A DNA stretch of 47,307 nt from CAZHMN01 sp964533705 (GTDB taxonomy: Bacteria; Electryoneota; B3-LCP): assembly GCA_964533705.1 (NCBI GenBank), contig CAZHMN010000013.1, forward strand, positions 1 to 47,307. Reading direction: 5' to 3'. Shown one piece after another: positions 16,831-26,100 of this stretch. The position numbers and the translations under genes are program-made. The notes below the pieces were generated by a model that was given only the letters and a program-made list of their open reading frames with translations, was not told the DNA's origin and ran no database searches. The stretch's first letter is position 1. Each line of letters starts with the position of its first letter.

Positions 16831-19299
16831 ATGTCCACCACAAACTGGAAAATATTCTTTCTTATCCTTTCGGCAATCGGAATAGGCATCAGTAGCCTGG
16901 CGATTATTGACGGTTTAACCCCCAAGCCCACTGATGGTTTGATCTGGCGCCTGGGGCACGATCGGGTAATCGTCGAAGGCGTCCTGCCTCGTGGCCCTGG
17001 ATTCAAGGCTGGGGTCAAAGTGGGCGATGTCATACTGGGGATAAACCACAATTTGGTTAGGAATCCTCTTGAGGCTGCCTCCATTCTAATGGATCTTTCC
17101 CCCGGCATAAGAGTCCCCTATCTGATCCAGCGAGACGATGAAATTCTCACCCTAAATCTGACGCCCACACCCTACCGTACCGGCGATTATCGGCTCTTGT
17201 ATAATGCTTTAGTCGGGATCGTCTTTCTGGGAGTAGGGCTTTACACGTTTCTAAAACGACCTGCACTGCTTTCAGCCCGTCTATTTTTGATGTTGGATTT
17301 ATGTTTTCTCTTAGTATTAACGTGTAGTTTCAGGGGAAGTCCTTATTACTGGATTGACCTAATCGTCCAGAATGCTGCGCGCTGGGGTTTAACTTTTTTG
17401 GGTCCCCTCTTTCTTCATTTCTTCCTCATTTTCCCCTCAGATAAAAAATTCCTCAAAACTTATTCATGGATTATCCCCATCTTCTACATCATACCCTTAA
17501 TTCAACATCTCTTATTCACCTTATCGCAGTTTTTCACGTTCACGCCAGCTCAGTTTTTCGGTGCCGCGGCCGAGAGTCGGGAAATTTTCGGAATACATCT
17601 TGAACTCTGGGTGCTTCTAATTCTCTACTTAGCCGGAGGTGCGCTCGCACTATTCAATTCTTACCTTCGCACTGCTGATCCTCTGGGCCGCAGACAAATC
17701 AAGATGATTCTATGGGGCACCTTCATCGGTCTTTGTCCCTTTATCGTTCTATCAATTGTGGGAGCGGGCATTTTAGGTAGAAGAGAGCTTTTCTCCATCG
17801 GTGTTTTACCCCTCATGGCCATACCCCTCTCGTTTGCCTACTCTATTATTCGTTACCGGCTCTTGGAGATTAATATCATCATCAAACGAAGTCTTCTCTA
17901 TTCCCTCTTAACGGGGCTATTCATCGGCATATACATCATCATCGTTAACGGTATAGGAGGCTGGGTTGAGCGCGTATCACCCTTCGGTGGCAGTATTTTC
18001 GGCATTTTATTCGTGCTTTTGATCGCCGTCAGCTTTGAACCCACACGAGCCCGCCTCCAGAAGTTCGTCAACCGCCTGTTCTTCCGTTCCGACTACAACA
18101 GGCAAACCACCCTTACTCGCCTGACCGATTCTCTACGCACCTTCAGTGAAATGGAGGAGCTGGCCAGGGCAACCCTCCGCACTATCGACGAAATCTTCCA
18201 TCCCCTCCAATTAAGCCTCTCGGTTATCAGCGACCGACCTGGGGGGATCGAGGTAAGTCAATTCAGATTTGATCGTGGAGTGATTAAAAAAAACGTCTAT
18301 TCTTTAGGCGAGAGCGCCCCTGGTATTAACCCATCAATTCGAATGGCTGATAATATGGATGGGAATAAAAGACGGGGTAACCTCTATGTGGGCGGCATAC
18401 ATAGCGATCCGAGCAGACGGCCGCCCGAACGACTCGAGCTGCCTATTTTCAGTCATCAAAAAATGGTTGGCTTATTATCTCTGAATGCCAAGGAGTCGAG
18501 TGAACCCTACACGTTGGCGGAATTGGAGGCACTGGAGGGCTTCGCCGATCAGGCCGGCCTCGCCATTGAAAACATACAACTGATCAAATCCATCTTTGAA
18601 GCCAACCAGCGCCTCTTCGAAGCTGAAAAACTGATGAGTTTAGGGCAGCTTGCTTCAGGCGTCGCTCACGAAATTCGCAATCCGCTCTCCTCCATTAAGA
18701 TGAACATCCAGGGATTGGCACGCAACCTGCAACCAGATCAGATAAATGAGCGCCGTCTGCAAATCATTCAAAAGGAAATTGACCATCTGGATCATATTGT
18801 CCACGACGTATTGATCTACTCCCGGCCGTCACGTCTGCAGATTGAATCCGTTAACGCCAGAGAGGTGTTGTTGAATACTCTGGAACTTTTATCGCCGCAA
18901 CTCAAAGAGAAGAATCACAAAATTATTCTAGATGTGCCGGATCAGTTACCAGCGGTCGCTGCAGATCGCGATAAACTCCATCAGGTCTGCAAAAACTTGA
19001 TTGTCAACGCTTGCGAAGCCATGGAAACGAACGGAAAACTGGAAATAGGCTGCCAGACCTTCCATACCCATATCGAGATTGTCTTTGCCGATGACGGCCC
19101 GGGGATTCCAGATACCAATATCAACTCCATCTTTAACCCGTTCTTTACCACCAAAGCAGACGGGACGGGTTTGGGTTTGGCGAACGCACGAAAGTTTATT
19201 CAGGAAATGGATGGTACCATTGAAGTCAAATCACCAAGCGGTGCAGGCGCTGAATTCACCGTTACATTGCCTCTTTATATAGAGCAGGCGAGGGAGTAA
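16831..19299 (+). CDS. PDZ / multi-TM / GAF sensor histidine kinase (NtrB type)
   Basis: 822 residues from ATG 16831 (the frame is open to a TTG at 16789). The order is: an N-terminal helix (NWKIFFLILSAIGIGISSLA), a PDZ domain (about 45-120; RGPGFKAGVKVGDVILGIN), about eight membrane helices, a GAF-like domain, then the dimerisation/phosphoacceptor H-box GVAHEIRNPLSSIKMN and ATPase domain with N-box NLIVNACEAM, G1 DDGPGIP and G2 GTGLGLANARKF. The H-box type is that of kinases which drive sigma-54 activators. Three bases separate it from its response regulator gene, so they are a cognate pair. A PDZ domain at the periplasmic side suggests sensing of protein C-termini or envelope stress; the ligand is unknown. 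Confidence 0.92.
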   Translation: MSTTNWKIFFLILSAIGIGISSLAIIDGLTPKPTDGLIWRLGHDRVIVEGVLPRGPGFKAGVKVGDVILGINHNLVRNPLEAASILMDLSPGIRVPYLIQRDDEILTLNLTPTPYRTGDYRLLYNALVGIVFLGVGLYTFLKRPALLSARLFLMLDLCFLLVLTCSFRGSPYYWIDLIVQNAARWGLTFLGPLFLHFFLIFPSDKKFLKTYSWIIPIFYIIPLIQHLLFTLSQFFTFTPAQFFGAAAESREIFGIHLELWVLLILYLAGGALALFNSYLRTADPLGRRQIKMILWGTFIGLCPFIVLSIVGAGILGRRELFSIGVLPLMAIPLSFAYSIIRYRLLEINIIIKRSLLYSLLTGLFIGIYIIIVNGIGGWVERVSPFGGSIFGILFVLLIAVSFEPTRARLQKFVNRLFFRSDYNRQTTLTRLTDSLRTFSEMEELARATLRTIDEIFHPLQLSLSVISDRPGGIEVSQFRFDRGVIKKNVYSLGESAPGINPSIRMADNMDGNKRRGNLYVGGIHSDPSRRPPERLELPIFSHQKMVGLLSLNAKESSEPYTLAELEALEGFADQAGLAIENIQLIKSIFEANQRLFEAEKLMSLGQLASGVAHEIRNPLSSIKMNIQGLARNLQPDQINERRLQIIQKEIDHLDHIVHDVLIYSRPSRLQIESVNAREVLLNTLELLSPQLKEKNHKIILDVPDQLPAVAADRDKLHQVCKNLIVNACEAMETNGKLEIGCQTFHTHIEIVFADDGPGIPDTNINSIFNPFFTTKADGTGLGLANARKFIQEMDGTIEVKSPSGAGAEFTVTLPLYIEQARE

Positions 19300-19302
19300 T
19301 TG

Positions 19303-20676
19303 ATGAAGCAGATACTGATCGTTGACGACGACGACTCGAGTCGTGAATCGATCATATTGAATTTAAAACGAAAAGAGTGGCATTTTCTGGAAGCATCCGA
19401 TGGCGAAGAAGCTCTTCGACTGGTCGAAACTGAACAACCCGACCTGGTCGTCAGCGACATCCGTATGCCCCGGATGGATGGTCTGGAATTTCTCGCCAAG
19501 GCCAGGGAGTTACGTCATGATTTGCAGGTCATTATGATCACAGCCTACGATGACATGCAGACGACCATAAAAGCGGTCCAATCGGGCGCTTACGAATACG
19601 TCCGCAAACCGATTGATTTGAACGATCTGGAAATCACCATCCAGAGGGCGTTGGAAAATCAGGACATCTGCCGCCGATTGGATGGCCTCCTGGAGACCAT
19701 CGGAAAAGAATATCAGATCAATAACATCATTGGCAAATCTCCGGGAATGCTCGAGGTTTTCAAGATCATCGGCGCGGTGTCCACTTCGCCGGTAACCGTA
19801 CTGATACGCGGTGAATCCGGCACCGGCAAAGAATTGATCGCCCGCGCCATTCACTACAACAGCCCTTTTCGCGATCATCCCTTTATCCCCGTCAACTGTA
19901 CGGCCATCCCGGAGAACCTGATCGAATCGGAGCTTTTCGGTCACGAAAAGGGCTCTTTCACCGGCGCCGTTTCCCAGAGCCGGGGCAAGTTTGAACTCGC
20001 AGGCCAGGGAACCATCTTTCTGGATGAAATCGGCGATATGCCCTTGCAGCTCCAGACCAAATTGCTGCGGGTCATCCAAGAGAGAACCTTCGAACGAGTG
20101 GGCGGCAATCGGCCATTAAAAACGGAAGCCCGGATTCTCGCAGCAACTCACAAAGATCTCGAGCAAATGCTCACTGAGGGCAAGTTTCGTGAAGATCTCT
20201 ATTACCGTCTCAAGGTGGTCGAAATCAAAGTGCCTCCCCTGCGCGAGAGGCATGAGGACATCCCTGCTCTGATCGATTATCTGATGGAAAAAATCAATCG
20301 GGAGCTGGGGAAAAACGTGCGCAAGGTATCACCTGAGGTGATAGACTGTCTGACGAAGATGGAGTTTAAGGGCAATGTAAGAGAGCTGGAAAATCTGCTG
20401 CGGCGTGCCATCGTGCTCAGCCGAGGGGACGTCCTGTTACCGGATGATTTGTCAGCCGATTTATCACCCTCAGAAGCCGCGCAAGCCGCTTCTAATGGTG
20501 TCTCCATACCATTTCGCACGCTGGCAGAGGCGGAAAAGGAGTACATCCTCAAAGTTCTGCAATATCATAACTGGAATAAAAAGCGCACTTGTGAAACACT
20601 GAACATCGCCCGAACCACATTGGATCGCAAAATTGAGCAGTACAATATCACCAATCCAAACCGATCCACCGAGTAG
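19303..20676 (+). CDS. Sigma-54-dependent response regulator (NtrC family)
   Basis: 457 residues from ATG 19303 (a TTG directly before it is in frame), with GGGAG upstream. It has a receiver domain with phosphoacceptor Asp52 in SDIRMP, then the AAA+ domain with Walker A GESGTGKE, Walker B FLDEIGDMP, R-finger region and the sigma-54 contact loop GSFTGA. The usual loop is GAFTGA; Ser in the second position is an uncommon natural variant. The C-terminal Fis-type helix-turn-helix (WNKKRTCETLNIARTTLDRKI) binds DNA. The gene directly precedes a sigma-54-type promoter (20777-20792) and a palindrome (20671-20695), so the TPR gene downstream is its likely target. Confidence 0.95.
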   Translation: MKQILIVDDDDSSRESIILNLKRKEWHFLEASDGEEALRLVETEQPDLVVSDIRMPRMDGLEFLAKARELRHDLQVIMITAYDDMQTTIKAVQSGAYEYVRKPIDLNDLEITIQRALENQDICRRLDGLLETIGKEYQINNIIGKSPGMLEVFKIIGAVSTSPVTVLIRGESGTGKELIARAIHYNSPFRDHPFIPVNCTAIPENLIESELFGHEKGSFTGAVSQSRGKFELAGQGTIFLDEIGDMPLQLQTKLLRVIQERTFERVGGNRPLKTEARILAATHKDLEQMLTEGKFREDLYYRLKVVEIKVPPLRERHEDIPALIDYLMEKINRELGKNVRKVSPEVIDCLTKMEFKGNVRELENLLRRAIVLSRGDVLLPDDLSADLSPSEAAQAASNGVSIPFRTLAEAEKEYILKVLQYHNWNKKRTCETLNIARTTLDRKIEQYNITNPNRSTE

Positions 20677-20695
20677 CATCTTCAAAATGCTACTC
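20671..20695 (+). promoter_or_regulatory. Candidate activator-binding palindrome (GAGTAGCAT-N7-ATGCTACTC)
   Basis: A perfect 9-bp inverted repeat with a 7-base spacer covering the stop codon of the response regulator. A third half-site (GTAGCA, 20709-20714) lies downstream. The centre is about 95 bp upstream of the -24 GG of the sigma-54 element, the usual distance for an enhancer. No U-run follows, which argues against a terminator. It could still act as an RNA hairpin. Confidence 0.5.
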
Positions 20696-20723
20696 AACAG
20701 GCCAAGATGTAGCAATCTTAAAC

Positions 20724-20767
20724 AATATAACGGACGGTTCGAATCGCCCGTTATATTATTTTGTTAT
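20724..20767 (+). terminator. Intrinsic terminator of the kinase/regulator operon
   Basis: AATATAACGG (20724-20733) pairs perfectly with CCGTTATATT (20748-20757), extended inside by CG/CG, and ATTATTTTGTT follows. It separates the regulator gene from the sigma-54 promoter of the TPR gene. Confidence 0.7.
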
Positions 20768-20776
20768 TAAAATTTC

Positions 20777-20792
20777 TGGCCTCTATCTTGCT
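20777..20792 (+). promoter_or_regulatory. Sigma-54 (RpoN) promoter upstream of the TPR gene
   Basis: TGGCCTC-TATC-TTGCT: the -24 GG and -12 GC are exactly spaced, matching the TGGCACG-N4-TTGCW consensus at nine of twelve positions. Transcription would start about 20803, 11 bases before ATG 20814 and 29 before ATG 20832. Confidence 0.65.
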
Positions 20793-20813
20793 TTAACAGA
20801 AACAGACCTTCAA

Positions 20814-22364
20814 ATGAACAGAAGAAGCGGAATGAAAATTCGATGGATATTGGTCGCGGTTGGATTCGCGGCACTGATTTCAGTTGCGCTCTCCCTGCGC
20901 ACCAGCAGAGAGGTGACCACCTCCTCCGATCAGGCCTACAACTACTTCCGTGCCGGTCTTGAAAACGCCGACAGATTATATTCCGTCGAAGCGCTGGAAA
21001 ACTTCGAAGCGGCCGTTCAACTCGATAGCTCTTTCGCCACCGCCTGGTCGTATTTAAGTATATATTACGCCAAACTGGGTCGCAAAGAGGAATGCAAAAT
21101 CGCCGCAAAACGGGCTTATGATCTCGCTCAAGAACTCCCGGAACGCGAAAGACTAAGCATTTTTCTCAGAACTGCCGAATATAGGGGCGACCGCGAAAAT
21201 ATTGAAATCTATCTCCGGGAAATGTTGGAAAAATATCCCGACGAGCTAGAGCCGATATACATGCAAGCATCCCGCAACTGGAAGCAGGGAAAATTAGACG
21301 AGGCCATCAACGGATTTAAACGAGTATTAGAGATCAATCCCAATTACGCACTCGCCTACAACAACCTCGGTTACCTCTACGCCCAACTCGGCGATTACGA
21401 TCAAGCAGTCGTGAACTTAAAAAAATACGCCTTCATCGCTCCCGAACAGGCGAATCCCTTCGATTCGCTGGGAGAGATTTACATTATGATCGGCCGCTAT
21501 GACGAGGCCCTCGAACAATTCGAACGGGCTCTGGCGGTCAAACCGAACTTTTCAATAGAACCGAGCATGTTGGGCAGCGCGATTTACATCCATATGGCGC
21601 GCGCATTATGGCACCAAGGGAAATTACAGGCAGCAAGAGAACGCCTGCAGAAGGCCAGCGAATTATCAATTTGGGATTGGAGGCATCAGGAAATTCTGAT
21701 CGAGGAAGCCAGAATCCAGCACGCGCAAAATCAATTCACCGAGGCAATCGCCACCCTGAATAAAGCTCTTGAGCTATACAAAAATCCTGTTGAAATCAAC
21801 CCCAGGCTTGCGCTCAACTACGCCGAGCTCGGCAATACAGTTAAAATTAAGCAGCTCATTGATGAAAACCAGATCCATTTGATTAAGCGCGTGCAAAAAT
21901 GCTTGGACGACTCGACTGTGAGCGATGAGGAGACCATCACCGATCACATCGAAACATGCGAGTACTGCAAGACAGTCGAAAGACTGGGCCGTTACATGGA
22001 CATTTTTGCCAAACGAGCCTCAGGCGACTATGCCGGAGCATTAACCCGGACGATGGAAATTTTAGGTGAGGTTAAAACATCTGAATCCAAAATCCTGCTG
22101 CAACATCTGATTGCCAGGACGTACTATGACATGGGTGAATACGAGAAAGCGCTGGAAACGCTGGAACCTCTGACGGAGATCAATCCGAACCATTATCTGT
22201 TCGTGCTCTTGACTGCCAAATCGCTTATCAAGCTGGGTGATTATCAGCTTGCAGAAAAGAAGCTGCAGAATTTCCTTTATAAGTACAACGACGCCGATCC
22301 TGATTGGGAGCCTCGTCTGGAAGCGGAAAAACTCCTAACGCAAGTTCAAAAGACTTTGTTTTAG
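20814..22364 (+). CDS. Membrane-anchored TPR protein with an HxxxCxxC motif
   Basis: 516 residues; ATG 20832 (MKIRWILVAVG...) is an equally good start and would leave a more normal leader after the sigma-54 promoter. An N-terminal helix (WILVAVGFAALISVALSL) anchors or exports it. The rest is tetratricopeptide repeats: AYNYFRAGLENADRL, AINGFKRVLEINPNYALAYN, ALEQFERALAVKPN, and again near the end YEKALETLEPLTEINPNHY. Between the repeat blocks lies CLDDSTVSDEETITDHIETC ending H378-x3-C382-x2-C385, which looks like the zinc finger of anti-sigma factors (zf-HC2/ZAS). TPR proteins act as scaffolds for protein complexes; the partner is unknown. Position and promoter suggest control by the upstream two-component pair. 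Confidence 0.85.
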   Translation: MNRRSGMKIRWILVAVGFAALISVALSLRTSREVTTSSDQAYNYFRAGLENADRLYSVEALENFEAAVQLDSSFATAWSYLSIYYAKLGRKEECKIAAKRAYDLAQELPERERLSIFLRTAEYRGDRENIEIYLREMLEKYPDELEPIYMQASRNWKQGKLDEAINGFKRVLEINPNYALAYNNLGYLYAQLGDYDQAVVNLKKYAFIAPEQANPFDSLGEIYIMIGRYDEALEQFERALAVKPNFSIEPSMLGSAIYIHMARALWHQGKLQAARERLQKASELSIWDWRHQEILIEEARIQHAQNQFTEAIATLNKALELYKNPVEINPRLALNYAELGNTVKIKQLIDENQIHLIKRVQKCLDDSTVSDEETITDHIETCEYCKTVERLGRYMDIFAKRASGDYAGALTRTMEILGEVKTSESKILLQHLIARTYYDMGEYEKALETLEPLTEINPNHYLFVLLTAKSLIKLGDYQLAEKKLQNFLYKYNDADPDWEPRLEAEKLLTQVQKTLF

Positions 22365-22381
22365 TTAGATTAAGAATAAAA

Positions 22382-22450
22382 GCGGGACCTGGCCGGTGCA
22401 CCGTAAGATAGTTGGGACGGTTGCAGTCTGCCCCCGGCCAGGAATTCCGC
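22382..22450 (+). ncRNA. Candidate structured RNA with long helix, inner stem-loop and possible pseudoknot
   Basis: GCGGGA (22382-22387) pairs with TTCCGC (22445-22450), then CCTGGCCGG (22388-22396) with CCGGCCAGG (22434-22442), leaving an AA bulge. Immediately inside, TGCACCGT (22397-22404) pairs with ACGGTTGCA (22417-22425) with one bulged T, closing a 12-base loop. The loop GGG (22414-22416) could pair with CCC (22431-22433). Such dense pairing in a 168-base spacer before the GtrA-like gene suggests a cis-regulatory leader or small RNA. I do not recognise it as a known riboswitch, SRP or 6S RNA. Confidence 0.5.
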
Positions 22451-22457
22451 CTCTTTA

Positions 22458-22480
22458 CCCTCGCTGCATCACGGCGGGGG
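22458..22480 (+). terminator. Hairpin following the candidate RNA
   Basis: CCCTCGC (22458-22464) pairs fully with GCGGGGG (22474-22480, one U.G), followed by TTCTGTATTATT. It is terminator-like, though the U-run is broken. It could end the upstream RNA or be the expression switch of a riboswitch-like leader. Confidence 0.45.
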
Positions 22481-22532
22481 TTCTGTATTATTATCCTTGA
22501 TTTTTGGGGTGGATTATTATTAAATTAAAGCG

Positions 22533-23024
22533 GTGGCAAAAACGAAGTCAAATGAGAGGTGCACCGTTCCTTCCGCAACTGAACCTATCACTAAAAAATC
22601 GGGAATCCTCGAGGATGTTCGCCGATTTTTCCGGTTTGGCATCGTGGGCGGCCTCGGCATCCTGGTCAACATGGGTTTTTACGCCTTATTGCATGATCTG
22701 GTCGGGATCTACGACCTGATCGCCGGTGCCATAGCCATCGAACTCTCTATCCTGAACAACTTCACCCTGAACGAGCGCTGGACCTTTCGTGACCGCTCCT
22801 GGGGCGGTTGGAAAGTGTGGATTAAGCGTTGTGTCGCATTCCACCTATCCAGCGGTCTGGTGGCCATGTTTACGCAACTGGTAACATTGTACGTTCTGAC
22901 CCGATTCATGGGTATTTGGGATAAACTGGCATATCTGATCGGCATCGCGTTGGGAGCCGTTGCCAATTATTTCATCTGCAGTCGTTGGATTTTCAAGAGT
23001 AAGAAAGAGACGCCATCAACCTGA
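22533..23024 (+). CDS. GtrA-like polyprenyl-phosphate sugar flippase
   Basis: 163 residues from GTG 22533. A polar N-terminal stretch of about 30 residues precedes the GtrA/DPMS domain: RRFFRFGIVGGLGILVNMG, then EL.ILNNFTLNERWTF, the hallmark of this family, and a last helix ending FICSRWIFKSKK. Four membrane helices are expected. GtrA proteins are thought to flip undecaprenyl- or dolichyl-phosphate-linked sugars used by glycosyltransferases such as GT39/ArnT types; the GT39-like gene at 15148 could be a user, though it is not adjacent. The ribosome-binding site is weak. The spacer before it holds the candidate structured RNA described separately. Confidence 0.85.
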   Translation: MAKTKSNERCTVPSATEPITKKSGILEDVRRFFRFGIVGGLGILVNMGFYALLHDLVGIYDLIAGAIAIELSILNNFTLNERWTFRDRSWGGWKVWIKRCVAFHLSSGLVAMFTQLVTLYVLTRFMGIWDKLAYLIGIALGAVANYFICSRWIFKSKKETPST

Positions 23025-23192
23025 TCGAAAATACCCCGTTTTGTCTGGATGCCCCACACTCATCACCTGCAAGTGACGTAACCAAAAAAGAACGCACCAA
23101 TAATAAATGCAAATTATCGCACTTTACAAATTATACTCCAATTAGTTAAATTATACAAAAGGGCAGAATCCCTGATTGGCTGCGAGAAAACC

Positions 23193-26100
23193 ATGAAATT
23201 CCTGAAGCGTGCAACGATCTGTCTATCCATTTTGGCAATGCTAACCGTTGCAGCCCGGGCGCAAAGCAACACCGTATCCACGATCCCTGTCGACCGGGTG
23301 TCTGTAGAAGTCAATGGATCACCCAAATCAGGCTCTCATATTGCCGTAGACTTCCGTTCTTACTGGAATAGTCGGACCTCGGCGGATGGAACGGAAATCT
23401 TATCTCTATGGGTTGCTCTCCCCGATTTCGGTCAACCTTCCATCTCTCTATGGGGGAGATCAAGTGGCGCCGCTGAGGCTATCCCCGGAGATTGCGTTCG
23501 ATTGGGCGAGCCGGTCATTTTGCGCAGCGTCAGATTCGCTCCTCTGATCATCAAACCTTCCTTCTGGAATGGCCAAGAATGGGAGAAGATTCTCTCTCTG
23601 GATATACGGATCAATGCTTCAGGATCAGGAGTAAATGAAGTTCTCAAATCGCGCCCTTCCAGAGCCTTCGATAAAATATTGGATCCGTTTCTGGTCAACT
23701 CACCACAAACCACAGGTACCGATGATTTCGACCAGGAACACCTCCTCATCATCTGTCCTGATTTCGCCGAAGATGCTATCTCGCCGTTCATCGAGTGGAA
23801 GCGGCGCAAGGGTCTGGAGTGCACGCTGGCGACCCTCGACGATATAGGCATATCCCCTACCGATGATCACGGATTGAGAGAATTCATTCAGGAAGCATAC
23901 GATACCTGGCCAAATCCGCCCGACTTCGTCCTCTTGGCCGGCGATGAAACCGTCCTCCCCGTTCACTACGATTACACGGAAGATCCCCCCACCCCCTTCT
24001 CTTCCGCTTCCGTCCCCGGTTGGTATCTCGATGATAACTATTTCGCCTGCCTGGAAGGTGATGACTATTTCCCCGACGTCATTTTGGGCCGCTGGGTCGT
24101 TAATACTGCTTACGAATACACTTATCTAACTGCCAAGTTCACTCGATACGAGATGCAGCCCAATCTCTATGAGACGGCCTGGTATCGGAAAGCCATCGTT
24201 GCCGCCGAGGACACCCTCTATTATCAGGGTGATCCCAGCATGCGTGAAACGAAGCTGACGGCACGCCAAATGATGCTGGATTACGGCTTTAATCAGGTTG
24301 ACACCCTTTTCACTATGGGTAGCCCCAGTCAGTTAACCCAATGGATCAATCAGGGGAGAAGTTTCCTGAATTACAGAGGATCAGGCTGGAGTATGGGTTG
24401 GGCGGGCATCAATTATTACATTGATGAATTGGACAACCTGGAAAACTCCTTCAAACTGCCGGTTATCACCGGAATCGGGTGCGGAGTAACAAGATTTGAT
24501 GAACCTGATGGAAATTGCTTCGGTGAAGTCTGGATGTTGTCGGGCTCCATGCTCGACCAGTGCGGTTCAATCGCCTTTGTGGGCCCCAGCCATAATACGC
24601 ATACGTTCTACAACAATTCCCTGGATCTCGGCATCTACAGTTCCATCTTCGAGCAGGGGGAGGCGCGGATCGGCGCCGCCCTTATCGCCGGCAAAATTGC
24701 TCTCTACGACGATTTTGACGAATACTTTCAAAGCTACCCCGAGGTTGAGGAGATCGTGCGGGTGGCCTTCAATCAATATCTTCTGCTCTCCGATCCGGAA
24801 CTGCAGCCTTATACAAACGTTCCAGCCCACTTCCAGGCGGAATTCCCCGCGACGGTACTCATGGGGATCCAACCCGTCACCGTGACGGTTTATGATTCAA
24901 CGGGGCTTCCCTTCGAAGGTGTACAGGTGGCGTTATATGCTCCGGGCGATTTTCAAGCCGTCGATGTGACCGGCCCGGATGGAACCGTAGAATTCATCTC
25001 TGAGGCCACCATCATCCCCTCGTACGTTTACCTCACAGTTACCCACCCCAATTACGCAGCCTTCCTGGACAGCATCCTGGTGATCACCGATTCCCAGTAC
25101 GTGCTGCACGAGAGCACCTTTATCAGCGACGAATCCGGAGGCAATGGCGATGGGGCTCTCTCGCCGGGCGAAGAGATAAACTGGGTGGAAACCCTCAGAA
25201 ACTTCGGAATTCTCACGGCACCGGAGGTCCAGGCGACCCTTTCTTGTTCACATCCTCTTGTATCGGTCATACAGGATGAAGCCTCTTTCGGCAATATTGC
25301 AGCCGGCGACACGGCTTCCGGTGATCCAGATTTCCAACTGACGCTGGCCCCATGGCCCTACCAGATCGGGGATGAGATTGCATTTCAGATTGACATTACG
25401 GACGCGATGGATTCGAGCTGGACTTCAAACGTCAGTTTCCCGCTGCTGACACCGGAGCTATCCGTCCTCACCTTCGATCCAGATCCGGAAGGAAACGGAC
25501 GCCTGGATCGAGGCGAGACCTGTGATATATCTTTTTTCATCAGAAATACCGGCCCAATCGGCTTGAGCGACGGAACGGTGGAACTGCACTCCGATGATCC
25601 CTACGTAGAGATCGTGGAAGGCAGCATTCCCTGCGGTTCGCTTAGCATTAATCAATCTTTCGCCAGCGGTTCTTATCCCTTTGTGGTTTCCATAAGTCCT
25701 TACGTGCCGACCATGCATGAGGTCAACTTCAAGTTAAAACTCGTATCCAACGAACTGACCTATTTGTTTGCCGATTCGGCATATTTCACTTTTCCTGTGG
25801 GCGAATACGGCCCGGATGATCCCACCTCAGACGACAACGGCACCTACTACGCCTACGAGTCCTGGGACACACTTTACACCGAAGCGCCTCTATTCGAATG
25901 GTTCGAGATCGATCCTGAGGCAGGTGGCCCGGGTGAGGTGCTCCCATTTACCGCTGGAACTCAAGTGATAGCGGTGCCTGTGCCCTTCAGATTTCAATAT
26001 TGGGGTGAGAATTTTCATCTGCTTACGGTCAGCGCCGATGGCTGGATTGCCCCGGGTTACACACAGGTGGTGCTGCCTGATAACGGCGAATTGCCTTCCG

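Noticed and set aside
16761..16895. 44-codon frame starting MKLLLTLFLLVISEKTSA, like a signal peptide, overlapping the kinase start
   Set aside because: It runs out of frame through the well-supported N-terminus of the kinase, has no strong ribosome-binding site and ends within the coding region; probably chance.
20731..20750. GGTTCGAATC, resembling a tRNA T-loop
   Set aside because: It sits in the loop of an intrinsic terminator hairpin; there is no acceptor stem, anticodon arm or D-arm around it.
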